Assembly (NCBI GenBank): GCA_002436085.1
Contig: DIXT01000029.1
Coordinates: 1-46,932, forward strand
DNA length: 46,932 bases
Origin: Anaerolineaceae bacterium UBA6073
GTDB taxonomy: Bacteria; Chloroflexota; Anaerolineae; Anaerolineales; Anaerolineaceae
Direction: 5' to 3'
The translations under genes were made by a program, and so were the position numbers. The notes beneath the pieces were generated by a model. It was not told the DNA's origin and made no database searches. It saw nothing but the letters and a program-made list of their open reading frames with translations. Shown here piece by piece: positions 1-7,970 of the stretch (position 1 is its first letter; the number at the start of each line of letters is the position of its first letter).

Positions 1-59
1 ATGGCATCGAGAAGGCCTTGCCCTCGAGAGGGGGCTGCGCACGACGTCCTGGGTTCGTC

Positions 60-450
60 GTTGCGAGCCGTTTTGCCATTCCGCGTCGAGTGAACCAACC
101 AAGACATAGGGCAAAACGGCGTGGCATAGCGGAGCATCCCTTGTGGAATCTGCCTTCATGCCGGCAGGGAAACCGCTGCGCTTCAACCTGTACTCTTTAG
201 GGTATCGCGGTGACGGATTAATTTCCGCGACCAAAGTGTGTCGGCTTCTCGATTCGTCATTGCTATCCGTTTTGCCATAACTGCATGAGCCCATCCCGTC
301 CAGATCACAAGGCAAAACGGTGTGGCGTAGCGGAGCATCCCTTGTGGAATCTGACTTCATGCCAGCAGGGAGACCGCTTTGTTTCATCCTGTGCCCTTTA
401 GGGCATCGCGGTGACGAGAGAATCCGGTCCACAGCTTGCGCAGGTATAAT
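60..450. repeat. Two imperfect copies of a palindromic intergenic repeat
   Basis: No gene is seen before about 510. Two related blocks each hold an inverted repeat of the type GCCGTTTTGCC ... GGCAAAACGGC (67-77 with 110-120, and CCGTTTTGCC at 267-276 with 311-320). Each is followed by the same tail, with GGAGCATCCCTTGTGGAATC and a 'gggtatcgcggtgacg'-like end. The same family recurs near 26.1-27.1 kb and at the window end. The palindromic core and copy number suggest a REP/MITE-like non-coding element. Confidence 0.75.
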
Positions 451-526
451 CTGATCATCAGGCGCCGTTGGAAGGCAAACGCAGCCTCCGGTATGCCCCG
501 CTTTTTCGCCAATGAAGGATGACACC

Positions 527-1054
527 ATGCCTAAACCCTGCAAGATGCTCTGCGATCTGGAAGCGCCCTACACCCAATCCCTGATGCGCCTGATCGAAAC
601 CCAAAGCAAAGCCACACTCGCCAACTGGGCGTTGGATTACGCCGAGCGCCATTACCTTCCAATTTACGCTGCGCATTTCCCGCAAGATTCGCGCCCCAGG
701 GAAGCGCTCGCCGCCGCGCGGGACTGGCTGGCAGGCCGCGTCAAGCTGCCCGCGCTAAAGCCGCTCATCCTGGCAGCCCACGCCGCCGCCCGGGAAGCCG
801 AAGCCGTCCCTCCTGCGCAGGCTGCCGCGCGCGCCATCGCCCAGGCTGCCTCGACGATCCACAGCGCTACGCACGCGCTTGGGCTTGCCTTTTACGGCGC
901 CGCTGCTCAGGCTTACGAAACTTACGGCACCCAGGCCGACCCGGCTGTCTATGAACACGTCTCAGCTAAAGAGTGCGCCCGGCTGGAAGCCGCCCTGCGC
1001 GCAGTGGCCATGCCTGACGAGCCCCATCCCGCCAAGGTAAACTGGCGCTGCTGA
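527..1054 (+). CDS. Imm-5-like putative immunity protein
   Basis: A 175-residue, Ala-rich, probably all-helical cytoplasmic protein. The ATG at 527 is preferred over the one at 512 because an AAGGAT Shine-Dalgarno-like stretch (515-520) lies just before it. The N-terminal part (KMLCDLEAPYTQSLMRLIE, then SKATLANWALDYAE) resembles the Imm-5-like 'putative immunity protein' family, whose members are inferred to neutralise polymorphic toxins. No toxin gene is adjacent, so it would be an orphan immunity gene or serve another role. The family assignment is from recall of these motifs; the function is inference. The next gene starts about 130 bp downstream. Confidence 0.6.
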   Translation: MPKPCKMLCDLEAPYTQSLMRLIETQSKATLANWALDYAERHYLPIYAAHFPQDSRPREALAAARDWLAGRVKLPALKPLILAAHAAAREAEAVPPAQAAARAIAQAASTIHSATHALGLAFYGAAAQAYETYGTQADPAVYEHVSAKECARLEAALRAVAMPDEPHPAKVNWRC

Positions 1055-1182
1055 AATGTCGCCCCAACGCATCTCTCTCCAAGCCCTTACCGGTGAGTCA
1101 AAAATATCGTTACAAGGAAAACGCCGTCGCTATTCTTATTTGGATGCGCAATTAATTAAGACCATTTTTAGAGGAGCCGTCT

Positions 1183-1623
1183 ATGAACATCCGCCCGCTG
1201 ACCCCCGCAGACTACCCCCGGATTTACGCGCTTTGGCAGCAAACTCCCGGCATGGGCTTGAACAACCTGGACGATTCGCCTGAGGGCATCGCGCGCTATC
1301 TGCAGCGCAACCCAAGCACCTGTTTTGCGGCCGAGGAGGAAGGCGAATTGGTGGGCGTGATCCTCTCCGGGCACGACGGACGACGCGCGTTTATCTACCA
1401 TCTGGCGGTCGCCGAAGCCTGGCAGCGGCGCGGCATCGGCAGCGCGCTCCTCCAGGCCGCCCTGCAAGCCCTGCGCGCGGAGGGCATCCACAAGGCGGCT
1501 CTGGTTGTGATGGCGAGCAATCTGAAGGGCAACGCCTTCTGGGAGCAGCTCGGCTTCACCACCCGCCCGGACCTGGTCTACCGCAACCGTGAACTGGACG
1601 AGCTACAAAATTTAGATACGTAA
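1183..1623 (+). CDS. GNAT family N-acetyltransferase
   Basis: A 146-residue single-domain GCN5-related acetyltransferase. It starts at ATG 1183 after a GAGGAG ribosome site (about 1172-1177). The acetyl-CoA pyrophosphate-binding motif is visible as EAWQRRGIGSALLQAAL (about residues 75-91), followed by an Asn-containing helix (MASNLKGNAFWEQLGF) typical of motif B. The family transfers an acetyl group from acetyl-CoA to an amine, but nothing here identifies the acceptor. Length is normal. A strong terminator-like hairpin lies about 140 bp downstream. The Imm-5-like gene upstream is on the same strand but not tightly spaced. Confidence 0.85.
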   Translation: MNIRPLTPADYPRIYALWQQTPGMGLNNLDDSPEGIARYLQRNPSTCFAAEEEGELVGVILSGHDGRRAFIYHLAVAEAWQRRGIGSALLQAALQALRAEGIHKAALVVMASNLKGNAFWEQLGFTTRPDLVYRNRELDELQNLDT

Positions 1624-1761
1624 TCTCGTGATCTTGCATGGGCTCCAGAGTGCGAAGCCTGCACACAGGGTATGCTACGTACACAGGAGACCAGCGAGAA
1701 CGAAGAATTAACTGGAAAATGACCCTGATGGGATTGCGTAGCCCCTTGAAAAGCTCATGCT

Positions 1762-1793
1762 CTTGCATGGTCTCCTGACCATGCAAGTTTTTT
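1762..1793 (+). terminator. Rho-independent terminator
   Basis: A perfect 11-bp stem CTTGCATGGTC / GACCATGCAAG with a TCCT loop is followed directly by TTTTTT. It lies 138 bp after the acetyltransferase stop and before the AT-rich radical SAM cassette, so it would insulate the cassette from upstream transcription. Two copies of a ~20-bp motif (gagaccRgcgagaRcgaa, near 1688 and 1880) flank it. The rest of 1624-1962 shows no gene. Confidence 0.75.
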
Positions 1794-1907
1794 GACCGTT
1801 AGATCTCAAGATCTGTCTTTGATAGAGAAAAATGGCATTGAAATTGGGGAGACCTGCGGTCATGTTCCTCGCTCGGTCAGGAGACCGGCGAGAGCGAAAG
1901 ATACATG

Positions 1908-1913
1908 TATAAT
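1908..1913 (+). promoter_or_regulatory. Possible -10 element of the radical SAM cassette
   Basis: A TATAAT hexamer sits 49 bp before the radical SAM start codon in AT-rich DNA, downstream of the terminator at 1762-1793. No convincing -35 hexamer is visible, so this is only a candidate promoter. Confidence 0.35.
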
Positions 1914-1962
1914 TATCTAGACTGCAAAAAATTCCAAGTATTGTTTCTTTCCTAAGAACCTG

Positions 1963-3177
1963 ATGGAACATAATTCTTCATACTCTACACCGCTTTCTTT
2001 AACAAGCCAATTCCCTTTTTGTGGTCTTCCGCTTAGGTTAGATACATATTTAGGCTGTACTTTTGGTTGTATTTATTGCTCGTCTAAGGATCGAGGGGGT
2101 AATTATAAGTATGTAGTATCAAAACCTGCAAACCCAGCTTTTATTAACAATTTTTTTACTCCCACCAAAAGAAAACGCGGTGGTGTCTTAAATCAAATGA
2201 TTAGTCGAAAAGTACCTATTCACATGGGTGGAATGTCGGACCCATTCCAACCACTGGAAATAAAATACAGAGTTACTCAAAATGTACTAAAGCACCTGTG
2301 TGAGATAGAATATCCAATAGTAATAAGTACGAAGAGCGATTTACTCCTTCAAGAACCTTATTTGACTTTCTTAAAGCAAAACCCATTCATACTGGTTCAA
2401 TTTTCTTTTAGTACTGTAATCGACAAAAAATCAACTGTTCTTGAACCGTTTTCTACGCCTCCTTCTAAGCGTTTAAGAGCAATGGAAATGTTGGAGAAAA
2501 ACGGCGTTCATACCGCGTGCAGATGGCAACCGTATATCCCATTTACAGACTTAGATAATAAACAATTTATCCAGGCTATTGCTAATACCGGATCGAGATT
2601 TCTTACCTTGGAACATCTAAAATTACCAATTGAAATCAAAGAACATGTGATATTTAACAAGAATTATTCGAGTCTTTACAAGGAAAAGGGAGCTGCACAG
2701 GTTGGGAGAGAGCTTATACTTAATTTGGAAAACAAAGTTACAACAGTGAAATCTATTCGTAACCTTGCACACTCTTTTAACTTGGAATTCGGTGCGGCAG
2801 ACAACGAGTTACACCAATTTTCAGACACTGCTTGTTGTTGTGCGGGTGTTGCTTCTTTGCCAGGCTTTGAAAACTGGTCAAAGTATCAAATTAGTTATGC
2901 TGTTTGTAAATCCAAACGATCTCCCTTCTCCTTCTCAATAATAGACGATGAATGGAGACCCAATGGTTTGATTAACCGTCAGATAAATTCACACTCAAGA
3001 TTAAACAAAAATAGTAAGGACTTCGGGTCGATGGAAGATTACTTAAGATATTACTGGAACAATACTGAATCAATTTTCAATCCAATTCATTATTACGGGG
3101 TTAAACTATTATCGACTGACTTTAATAATGGGAATATATATTGCTGGAATTCCTTAGAGGAGGAAAATCATGAATGA
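1963..3177 (+). CDS. SPL-like radical SAM protein
   Basis: A 404-residue radical SAM protein with the [4Fe-4S]/SAM-binding CX3CX2C motif in GCTFGCIYC (Cys 32, 36, 39) near the N-terminus. The following GGMSDPFQPLE resembles the 'DPYQPxE' stretch of the spore-photoproduct-lyase (SPL)-like family. A second cysteine group, DTACCCAG (Cys about 291-293), could ligate another metal. Family members use a 5'-deoxyadenosyl radical; the substrate here is unknown, though SPL relatives act on nucleic acids. The gene is clearly more AT-rich than its surroundings. Its 3' end overlaps the next ORF by 8 bp and ends in a GAGGAGG ribosome site for it, so the two are co-translated. The start has only a weak ribosome site. 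Confidence 0.8.
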   Translation: MEHNSSYSTPLSLTSQFPFCGLPLRLDTYLGCTFGCIYCSSKDRGGNYKYVVSKPANPAFINNFFTPTKRKRGGVLNQMISRKVPIHMGGMSDPFQPLEIKYRVTQNVLKHLCEIEYPIVISTKSDLLLQEPYLTFLKQNPFILVQFSFSTVIDKKSTVLEPFSTPPSKRLRAMEMLEKNGVHTACRWQPYIPFTDLDNKQFIQAIANTGSRFLTLEHLKLPIEIKEHVIFNKNYSSLYKEKGAAQVGRELILNLENKVTTVKSIRNLAHSFNLEFGAADNELHQFSDTACCCAGVASLPGFENWSKYQISYAVCKSKRSPFSFSIIDDEWRPNGLINRQINSHSRLNKNSKDFGSMEDYLRYYWNNTESIFNPIHYYGVKLLSTDFNNGNIYCWNSLEEENHE

Positions 3178-3655
3178 TTTAATCGGACGAATTTTAGGTG
3201 CTATTGTAGGTTCTATTGCGACATTTTTAATAAACACCATTAGTAACTCTTGGCCACCTGAGAAGCGATCGGCATTAAGCTACTTGAAAGGAAAAGAATG
3301 GGAAACAAAATGGTTTATCGGCGAGGATGAGATTTATGTGCAAGATGTTGTTTGCTTTGATAAACATGTTTGGTTTGGAAAGATTAAAGGGCATGGAAAG
3401 ATGACAAGTCCGGATGAGAATGGAACTAACCGTGAGTACGAATATCCCATTACATTCGAAGTTTCTCGGACCAACGTTGTGACTTTTAAGTATTTTGCTC
3501 AACGATATCCATACGAAGGATTAATGGGCACAGGGTGTGGAGTTTTCAGCATTAACGGCAGAGAGATATCTGGCGGATGGACGGGTGTCGTGAACCAGGA
3601 AAAATATGGTAAACCTGTTGTTCATGGACGCTTTTTGATGGAGTTAAGACCCTAA
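3170..3655 (+). CDS. Membrane-anchored small protein with beta-rich domain, unknown function
   Basis: A 161-residue protein of no family I can name. Residues about 5-25 form one hydrophobic segment (IGRILGAIVGSIATFLINTI), predicting an N-terminal membrane anchor. The rest alternates short hydrophobic strands and glycines (GKIKGHGKM, GTGCGVFSI, ISGGWTGVV, HGRFLMEL), suggesting a small beta-barrel exposed in the cytoplasm or outside. TM-plus-barrel proteins occur as effectors in some anti-phage systems (for example Cap15-like proteins), but the match here is only architectural. The ATG lies inside the end of the radical SAM gene after GAGGAGG. Like its neighbours it is AT-rich. Confidence 0.6.
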   Translation: MNDLIGRILGAIVGSIATFLINTISNSWPPEKRSALSYLKGKEWETKWFIGEDEIYVQDVVCFDKHVWFGKIKGHGKMTSPDENGTNREYEYPITFEVSRTNVVTFKYFAQRYPYEGLMGTGCGVFSINGREISGGWTGVVNQEKYGKPVVHGRFLMELRP

Positions 3656-3672
3656 GCGTTCGGAGAGTATAA

Positions 3673-4398
3673 TTGAGTTATCACAATATATATTTCCATA
3701 CATGTGAACAGATGCCTGAGGTCCTTGATAATAGTATTGACTTGATAATATTTGACCCACCATTCACGAATTCTCCAGATAGAAAATTTTTAGATAAAAA
3801 GGATTATTTGCTCTTTCTTACAACGGTTGCTAAAGAATGTAGCCGAGTCTTGTCAGATTAAGGAGTAATAGTATCCATTAATACAGATCTAAGGGATCAT
3901 AGTTGGTACAACCGTAATGACAAATCGTTTGATGGATTAATTTGGCATAAGCATACAGTAATCAAACAAGTGTTTGAAGATGAAGGTTTCCGTTGCATCG
4001 ACACGAAGCTGTGGATAAAATCTCTGAAACAAAACATTTATCGATACAACTACTCTTTCATTCAGTTTTTCGAAAAACCAACAAAAAAAAGAGGATTACA
4101 GATTCCACCTGAATTTGCTACGGACTTTAATCCAGACGTGTGGTTCTTAACAGGAACGCCTCGTAAACGTCTTCCTAACGGTAGAATATTTCGTGATGGC
4201 TTACATTATTTATTGGTCCAACGTTGCGTTAAGGCGCTTACTGAAGAGAACGAATTGGTTCTCTCCCCGTTTGCTGGATTAGGAACAGTAATTGAAGTTG
4301 CAAAAGCACTTGGCAGAAGCAGTATCGGTTATGAAGTAGATCTAGATCTGTACGATTATCTAGTCAATAATCTTCCATTCGCGTCTATATTAAGATAA
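3673..4398 (+). pseudogene. Beta-class DNA methyltransferase interrupted by one TAA codon
   Basis: Reading from TTG 3673 (GGAGAG ribosome site just upstream), one frame runs to 4398 with a single stop, TAA at 3859-3861. Both halves belong to one SAM-dependent DNA amino-methyltransferase. Catalytic DPPF is at about residues 28-31, and the SAM-binding FAGLGT is near the C-terminus (about 200-205). This DPPF-before-FxGxG order defines the beta class. The interruption sits in VLSD*GVIVSI, where Lys (AAA) would be natural, so one A-to-T change explains it. The downstream part could restart at GTG 3970 but would lack DPPF. It may be a pseudogene, a base-call error or readthrough. It follows the 161-residue gene by 17 bp and completes the AT-rich cassette. 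Confidence 0.75.
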
Positions 4399-4534
4399 AA
4401 GGGTCATTTTTCCTCAATTTGTTCCTGGGTAGGTCATTTTCTAATAATCATTATAGACAAAATATTGATAATAAATTGGACATTCATTAATGCTTGCAAA
4501 CATCGGTTTGTGATAAAATAAGCGCATTAAACAC

Positions 4535-4770
4535 CACGGCAGGAGTAATAAGCCGTCCGCTAGAGAGCCGGGAACAAGGCTGCAATTCCGGTAAGCGCCC
4601 GCGGAGCGCGCAAGGCTAAACTCGCCTGTTTCCCCGTTCGGGGGGTGGCGGCAGTGAAATCAGTAGCTGCTGACGGATTTGCCCGTTATCGCAAGCCCAA
4701 GCTGCCCGGACGCCGGGAAGCAGGGTGGTACCGCGAAGGAAACTTCGTCCCTGCACGCAGGGATTTTTTA
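4535..4770 (+). promoter_or_regulatory. T-box leader of leuS, CTC (Leu) specifier
   Basis: The canonical T-box AGGGTGGTACCGCG lies at 4722-4735. Upstream, stem I can be drawn: CAGG (4540-4543) pairs with CCTG, AGCC (4551-4554) pairs with GGCT, and an AGTA loop-E element and AGAGAG kink-turn motif occupy their usual places. This puts TAAACTCG in the specifier loop, with CTC (4621-4623) as a leucine codon, matching leuS downstream. The leader ends in a terminator hairpin, CCCTGC/GCAGGG plus a T-run. Uncharged tRNA-Leu(GAG) should favour antitermination. The family is established; the fold was drawn by hand. Confidence 0.9.
4748..4770 (+). terminator. T-box-controlled terminator before leuS
   Basis: CCCTGC (4750-4755 region) and GCAGGG form a short GC-rich stem followed by TTTTTT, just 3' of the T-box core and about 20 bp before the leuS start codon. 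It is the regulated intrinsic terminator of the leader. Confidence 0.75.
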
Positions 4771-4787
4771 TTTAAAGGAGCGAGAAG

Positions 4788-7244
4788 ATGATTGACCCGA
4801 CCAGCATACCGCAGTACAAACCCGATGAAATCGAGCCGAAATGGCAGGCCCGCTGGGCAGCGGATAAACTCTACGAAACCGCCGACCACCCGGAAAAGCA
4901 GAAATTCTACGCGCTGACCATGCTCCCCTACCCTTCCGGGGATTTGCATATCGGGCATTGGTACGCCATGACGCCCTCGGACGCGCGCGCCCGTTTCAAG
5001 CGCATGCAGGGCTACAACGTGTTCTTCCCCATCGGCTTCGACGCGTTTGGCCTCCCTGCGGAAAACGCCGCCATCAAGCGCCGCATCCACCCGAAAACCT
5101 GGACTTACGCCAACATCGCGCGCATGCGCGGTCAGCTGCGTTCCATGGGCAACATGTTCGACTGGAACAGCGAGATTGTCAGCTCCGACCCCAAGTATTA
5201 CCGTTGGACGCAGTGGTTCTTCCTGCAATTCTTCAAGAACAATCTGGCGTATCAAAAAGAAGCGCCGGTGGACTTCTGCCCCAACTGCAACACCACCCTC
5301 GCGCGCGAACAGGTGCAGGGCGAAGACCGCCACTGCGAACGCTGCGGCACACCCGTGATCAAGAAGAACCTGAAGCAATGGCTGTTCCGCATCACCAATT
5401 ACGCCGAGGAACTGCTGGACTTTTCGGGTATCGACTGGCCAGAGACCATCAAAACCCTCCAGACCAAGTGGATTGGCAGGTCCAAAGGCGCGTCCGTGAC
5501 CTTTACGTCCGAACAAGGCGACCCGATTGAGGTCTTTACCACCCGGCCCGACACTTTGTGGGGCGTGACCTTTATGGTGCTCGCGCCGGAACACCCGCTG
5601 GTGGACAAACTCACCACGCCCGAACAGGCGGAAGCCGTGCGCGCGTATCAGGAACAGGCCAAACGCCAGTCCGACATGCAGCGCGAGGCAGCCGACCGCA
5701 CCAAGGCCGGCGTGTTCACCGGCTCCTATGCTATCAACCCGGTGAGCGGGGAGCGCGTGCCGGTCTGGACTGCTGATTACGTCCTGATGGGCTACGGCAG
5801 CGGCGCCATTATGGCCGTCCCCGCCCATGACCAACGCGACTTTGAATTCGCACGCCAGTACAATCTGCCCATCCGCGTGGTCATCCAGCCCGAAGGCAGC
5901 CCTGAACCTGACCCTGCCGAAATGCCCGCCGCGGTGGAAGCGCACGGCGCCATGGTCCACTCAGGCCCCCTCAGCGGCACCCCGGAAGAAAACACCATGG
6001 AAGCGGCCATTGCTTACATCGAAAAGCTGGGCGTTGGTAAAGGCGCGGTCACTTACCGCCTGCACGATTGGCTGATTTCGCGCCAGCGCTATTGGGGCGC
6101 GCCCATCCCGATCATCTACTGCCCAAAATGCGGCACCCTCCCGGTCCCGGAAGACCAGCTGCCCGTGCTGCTGCCGGATGACGTGGAATGGCTGCCCACC
6201 GGCGAAAGCCCGCTTAAGCTGCACCCCACCTGGCGCTTTACCACCTGCCCGGTGTGCGGCGGCCCAGCCGAGCGCGAAACCGATACCATGGACACCTTCA
6301 TGTGCTCCAGCTGGTACTTCATGCGCTACCTCAGTCCGGACTACAGCACGTACCCCTTTGACCCGGAGCTCTACCGCAAGTGGATGCCGGTGGACACCTA
6401 CACCGGCGGCAGCGAACACGCCACCATGCACCTGATGTACGTGCGCTTCTTCCACAAAGCCTGCCGAGATTGCGGCATCACCAGCGGTCGCGAGCCAATG
6501 CTGCAGCTTCGCAACCAGGGCATGGTGCTGGGCGAGGACGGCGAAAAAATGTCCAAATCCCGCGGAAACGTCATTGCGCCGGACGACCTGGTTTCCCGCT
6601 ACGGCGCGGATACCGTGCGCTCGTACCTGACCTTCTTCTCGCGCTGGGAAGTTGGCGGACCTTGGAACAGCAGCGGCATTGAGGGCAACTCGCGCTGGCT
6701 GCGCCGCGTGTGGGCGATGATTTTGGAGCCCGCGCAGACCAACGCCAGCCCGGAAACGCTGCGCGCGCTGCGGCGCAAGACCCACCAGGTGCTGCGCGCT
6801 ATCACATATGACTACGAAAACTTTGAGTTCAACACGATTGTCTCCAGCCTGATGGAGCTGCTGAATGACATGGCGCGCGCCAAGAACGCCGGCGCCTGGG
6901 GCAGCCCGGAATGGAACGAATGCGCGGATATCTACCTGCGCATGCTGGCGCCGCTCTGCCCGCACATCGCCGAGGAGCTGTGGGAACGCCTGGGCAAGCC
7001 CTACTCCATCCACACGCAAAGCTGGCCGGCGGTGGACGAAGAAGCCGCGCGGGACGAGGAAATCACATTGGTGGTGCAGGTGAACGGCAAACTGCGCGAC
7101 CGCATCCTGGTTGCCCCGGGCATCAGCGACGCGGACGCGCAGGAGAAGGCACTGGCAAGCGAGGCTGTGCGGGTTGCGCTGGAAGGCAAGCCGGTGCGCA
7201 AGGTCATCATCGTGCCCGGCCGGCTGGTGAACATCGTCGGTTAA
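4788..7244 (+). CDS. leuS: Leucine--tRNA ligase
   Basis: This 818-residue class I aminoacyl-tRNA synthetase charges tRNA-Leu with leucine in the cytoplasm. The HIGH signature is seen in YPSGDLHIGHWYAMTP (about residues 45-60) and KMSKS in EKMSKSRGN (about 584-592). Between them lie a zinc-type cysteine pair (CPNCN, CERCG) and the CP1 editing domain containing TTRPDTLWGVTF. The C-terminal anticodon-binding domain ends in the usual small LeuS-specific domain (VQVNGKLRDRI). Length fits bacterial LeuRS. ATG 4788 follows AAAGGAG, and expression is controlled by the T-box leader immediately upstream. Codon use is GC-rich, unlike the island before it. Confidence 0.98.
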   Translation: MIDPTSIPQYKPDEIEPKWQARWAADKLYETADHPEKQKFYALTMLPYPSGDLHIGHWYAMTPSDARARFKRMQGYNVFFPIGFDAFGLPAENAAIKRRIHPKTWTYANIARMRGQLRSMGNMFDWNSEIVSSDPKYYRWTQWFFLQFFKNNLAYQKEAPVDFCPNCNTTLAREQVQGEDRHCERCGTPVIKKNLKQWLFRITNYAEELLDFSGIDWPETIKTLQTKWIGRSKGASVTFTSEQGDPIEVFTTRPDTLWGVTFMVLAPEHPLVDKLTTPEQAEAVRAYQEQAKRQSDMQREAADRTKAGVFTGSYAINPVSGERVPVWTADYVLMGYGSGAIMAVPAHDQRDFEFARQYNLPIRVVIQPEGSPEPDPAEMPAAVEAHGAMVHSGPLSGTPEENTMEAAIAYIEKLGVGKGAVTYRLHDWLISRQRYWGAPIPIIYCPKCGTLPVPEDQLPVLLPDDVEWLPTGESPLKLHPTWRFTTCPVCGGPAERETDTMDTFMCSSWYFMRYLSPDYSTYPFDPELYRKWMPVDTYTGGSEHATMHLMYVRFFHKACRDCGITSGREPMLQLRNQGMVLGEDGEKMSKSRGNVIAPDDLVSRYGADTVRSYLTFFSRWEVGGPWNSSGIEGNSRWLRRVWAMILEPAQTNASPETLRALRRKTHQVLRAITYDYENFEFNTIVSSLMELLNDMARAKNAGAWGSPEWNECADIYLRMLAPLCPHIAEELWERLGKPYSIHTQSWPAVDEEAARDEEITLVVQVNGKLRDRILVAPGISDADAQEKALASEAVRVALEGKPVRKVIIVPGRLVNIVG

Positions 7245-7269
7245 GTCTATCTGACCAAGTAATTTTTAG

Positions 7270-7329
7270 CGGCGCTCCATTCTTCTCTCACATCTGTCTT
7301 CAGACAGATAACAGTAGGATGGAGCGCCG
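7270..7329. repeat. Inverted repeat after leuS
   Basis: CGGCGCTCCAT (7270-7280) is the exact reverse complement of ATGGAGCGCCG (7319-7329). A smaller CTGTCT/AGACAG hairpin sits inside. It lacks a strong T-run, so it is better seen as a palindromic intergenic element or mRNA 3'-end stabiliser than a classic terminator. Confidence 0.55.
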
Positions 7330-7349
7330 ATGTTCTTGTGTTGGCGGGT

Positions 7350-7960
7350 GGATGAGGATCTTTTTGACCTTCCCCTGGGGAAAAGTGCCCGCAGGGAGGA
7401 TGAGGGTCGCTTGACCTTCCCCGTGGGGCTGCTTGCGTGCCGAAGGTAAGGTACCCGCAGGGCGGATGAGGGACTTTGACCTTCCCCGTGGGGCTGCTTG
7501 CGTGCCGAAGGCAAGGTGCCCGCAGGGCGGATGAGGGTCGCTTGACCTTTCCCGTGGGGCTGCTTGCGTGCCGAAGGCAAGGTGCCCGCAGGGCGGATGA
7601 GGGTCGCTTGACCATGCCCTTGGGGCTGCTTGCGTGTCGTAGGCAAGGTGCCCGCAAGGCGGATGAGGGACTTTGACCTTCCCCGTGGGGCTGCTTGCGT
7701 GCCGAAGGCAAAGTGCCCGCAGGGCGGATGAGGGGCTTTTGACCTTCCCCTGGGGAAAAGTGCCCGCAGGGAGGATGAGGGTCGCTTGACCTTCCCCGTG
7801 GGGGAAGGTGCCCGCCGGGCGGATGAGGGTCGCTTGACCTTCCCCGTGGGGTTGCTTGCGTGCCGAAGGCAAGGTGCCCACCGGGCGGATGAGGGGATTT
7901 TGACCTTCTCCTTGGGGCTGCTTGCGTGCCGTAGGCAAGGTGCCCGCAGGGTGGGTGAAA
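7350..7960. repeat. Tandem array of 66-bp and 48-bp repeat units
   Basis: About ten head-to-tail units are seen. Using the shared GGATGAGG as marker, copies start at 7350, 7398, 7464, 7529, 7595, 7661, 7726, 7773, 7821 and 7887. Spacings are about 65-66 bp, with 47-48 bp where an 18-bp internal segment (around CTGCTTGCGTGCC) is missing. Long ORFs through the array on both strands are artefacts of a repeat length divisible by three. There are no unique spacers, so it is not CRISPR. Confidence 0.9.
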
Positions 7961-7970
7961 ATTACAGGAC

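Noticed and set aside
18..200. Short frame at the window start
   Set aside because: It lies in a dispersed palindromic repeat and has no ribosome site or family features.
1056..1283. 75-codon frame between the Imm-5-like and GNAT genes
   Set aside because: It overlaps the GNAT start in another frame and lacks a ribosome site; the GNAT gene explains the region.
4686..5960. Long open frame antisense to leuS
   Set aside because: It is a high-GC shadow of the leuS codons, with no family motifs and no ribosome site.
7350..7960. Possible CRISPR array
   Set aside because: Units are contiguous tandem copies with no short repeat plus unique spacer arrangement, and no cas genes are present.
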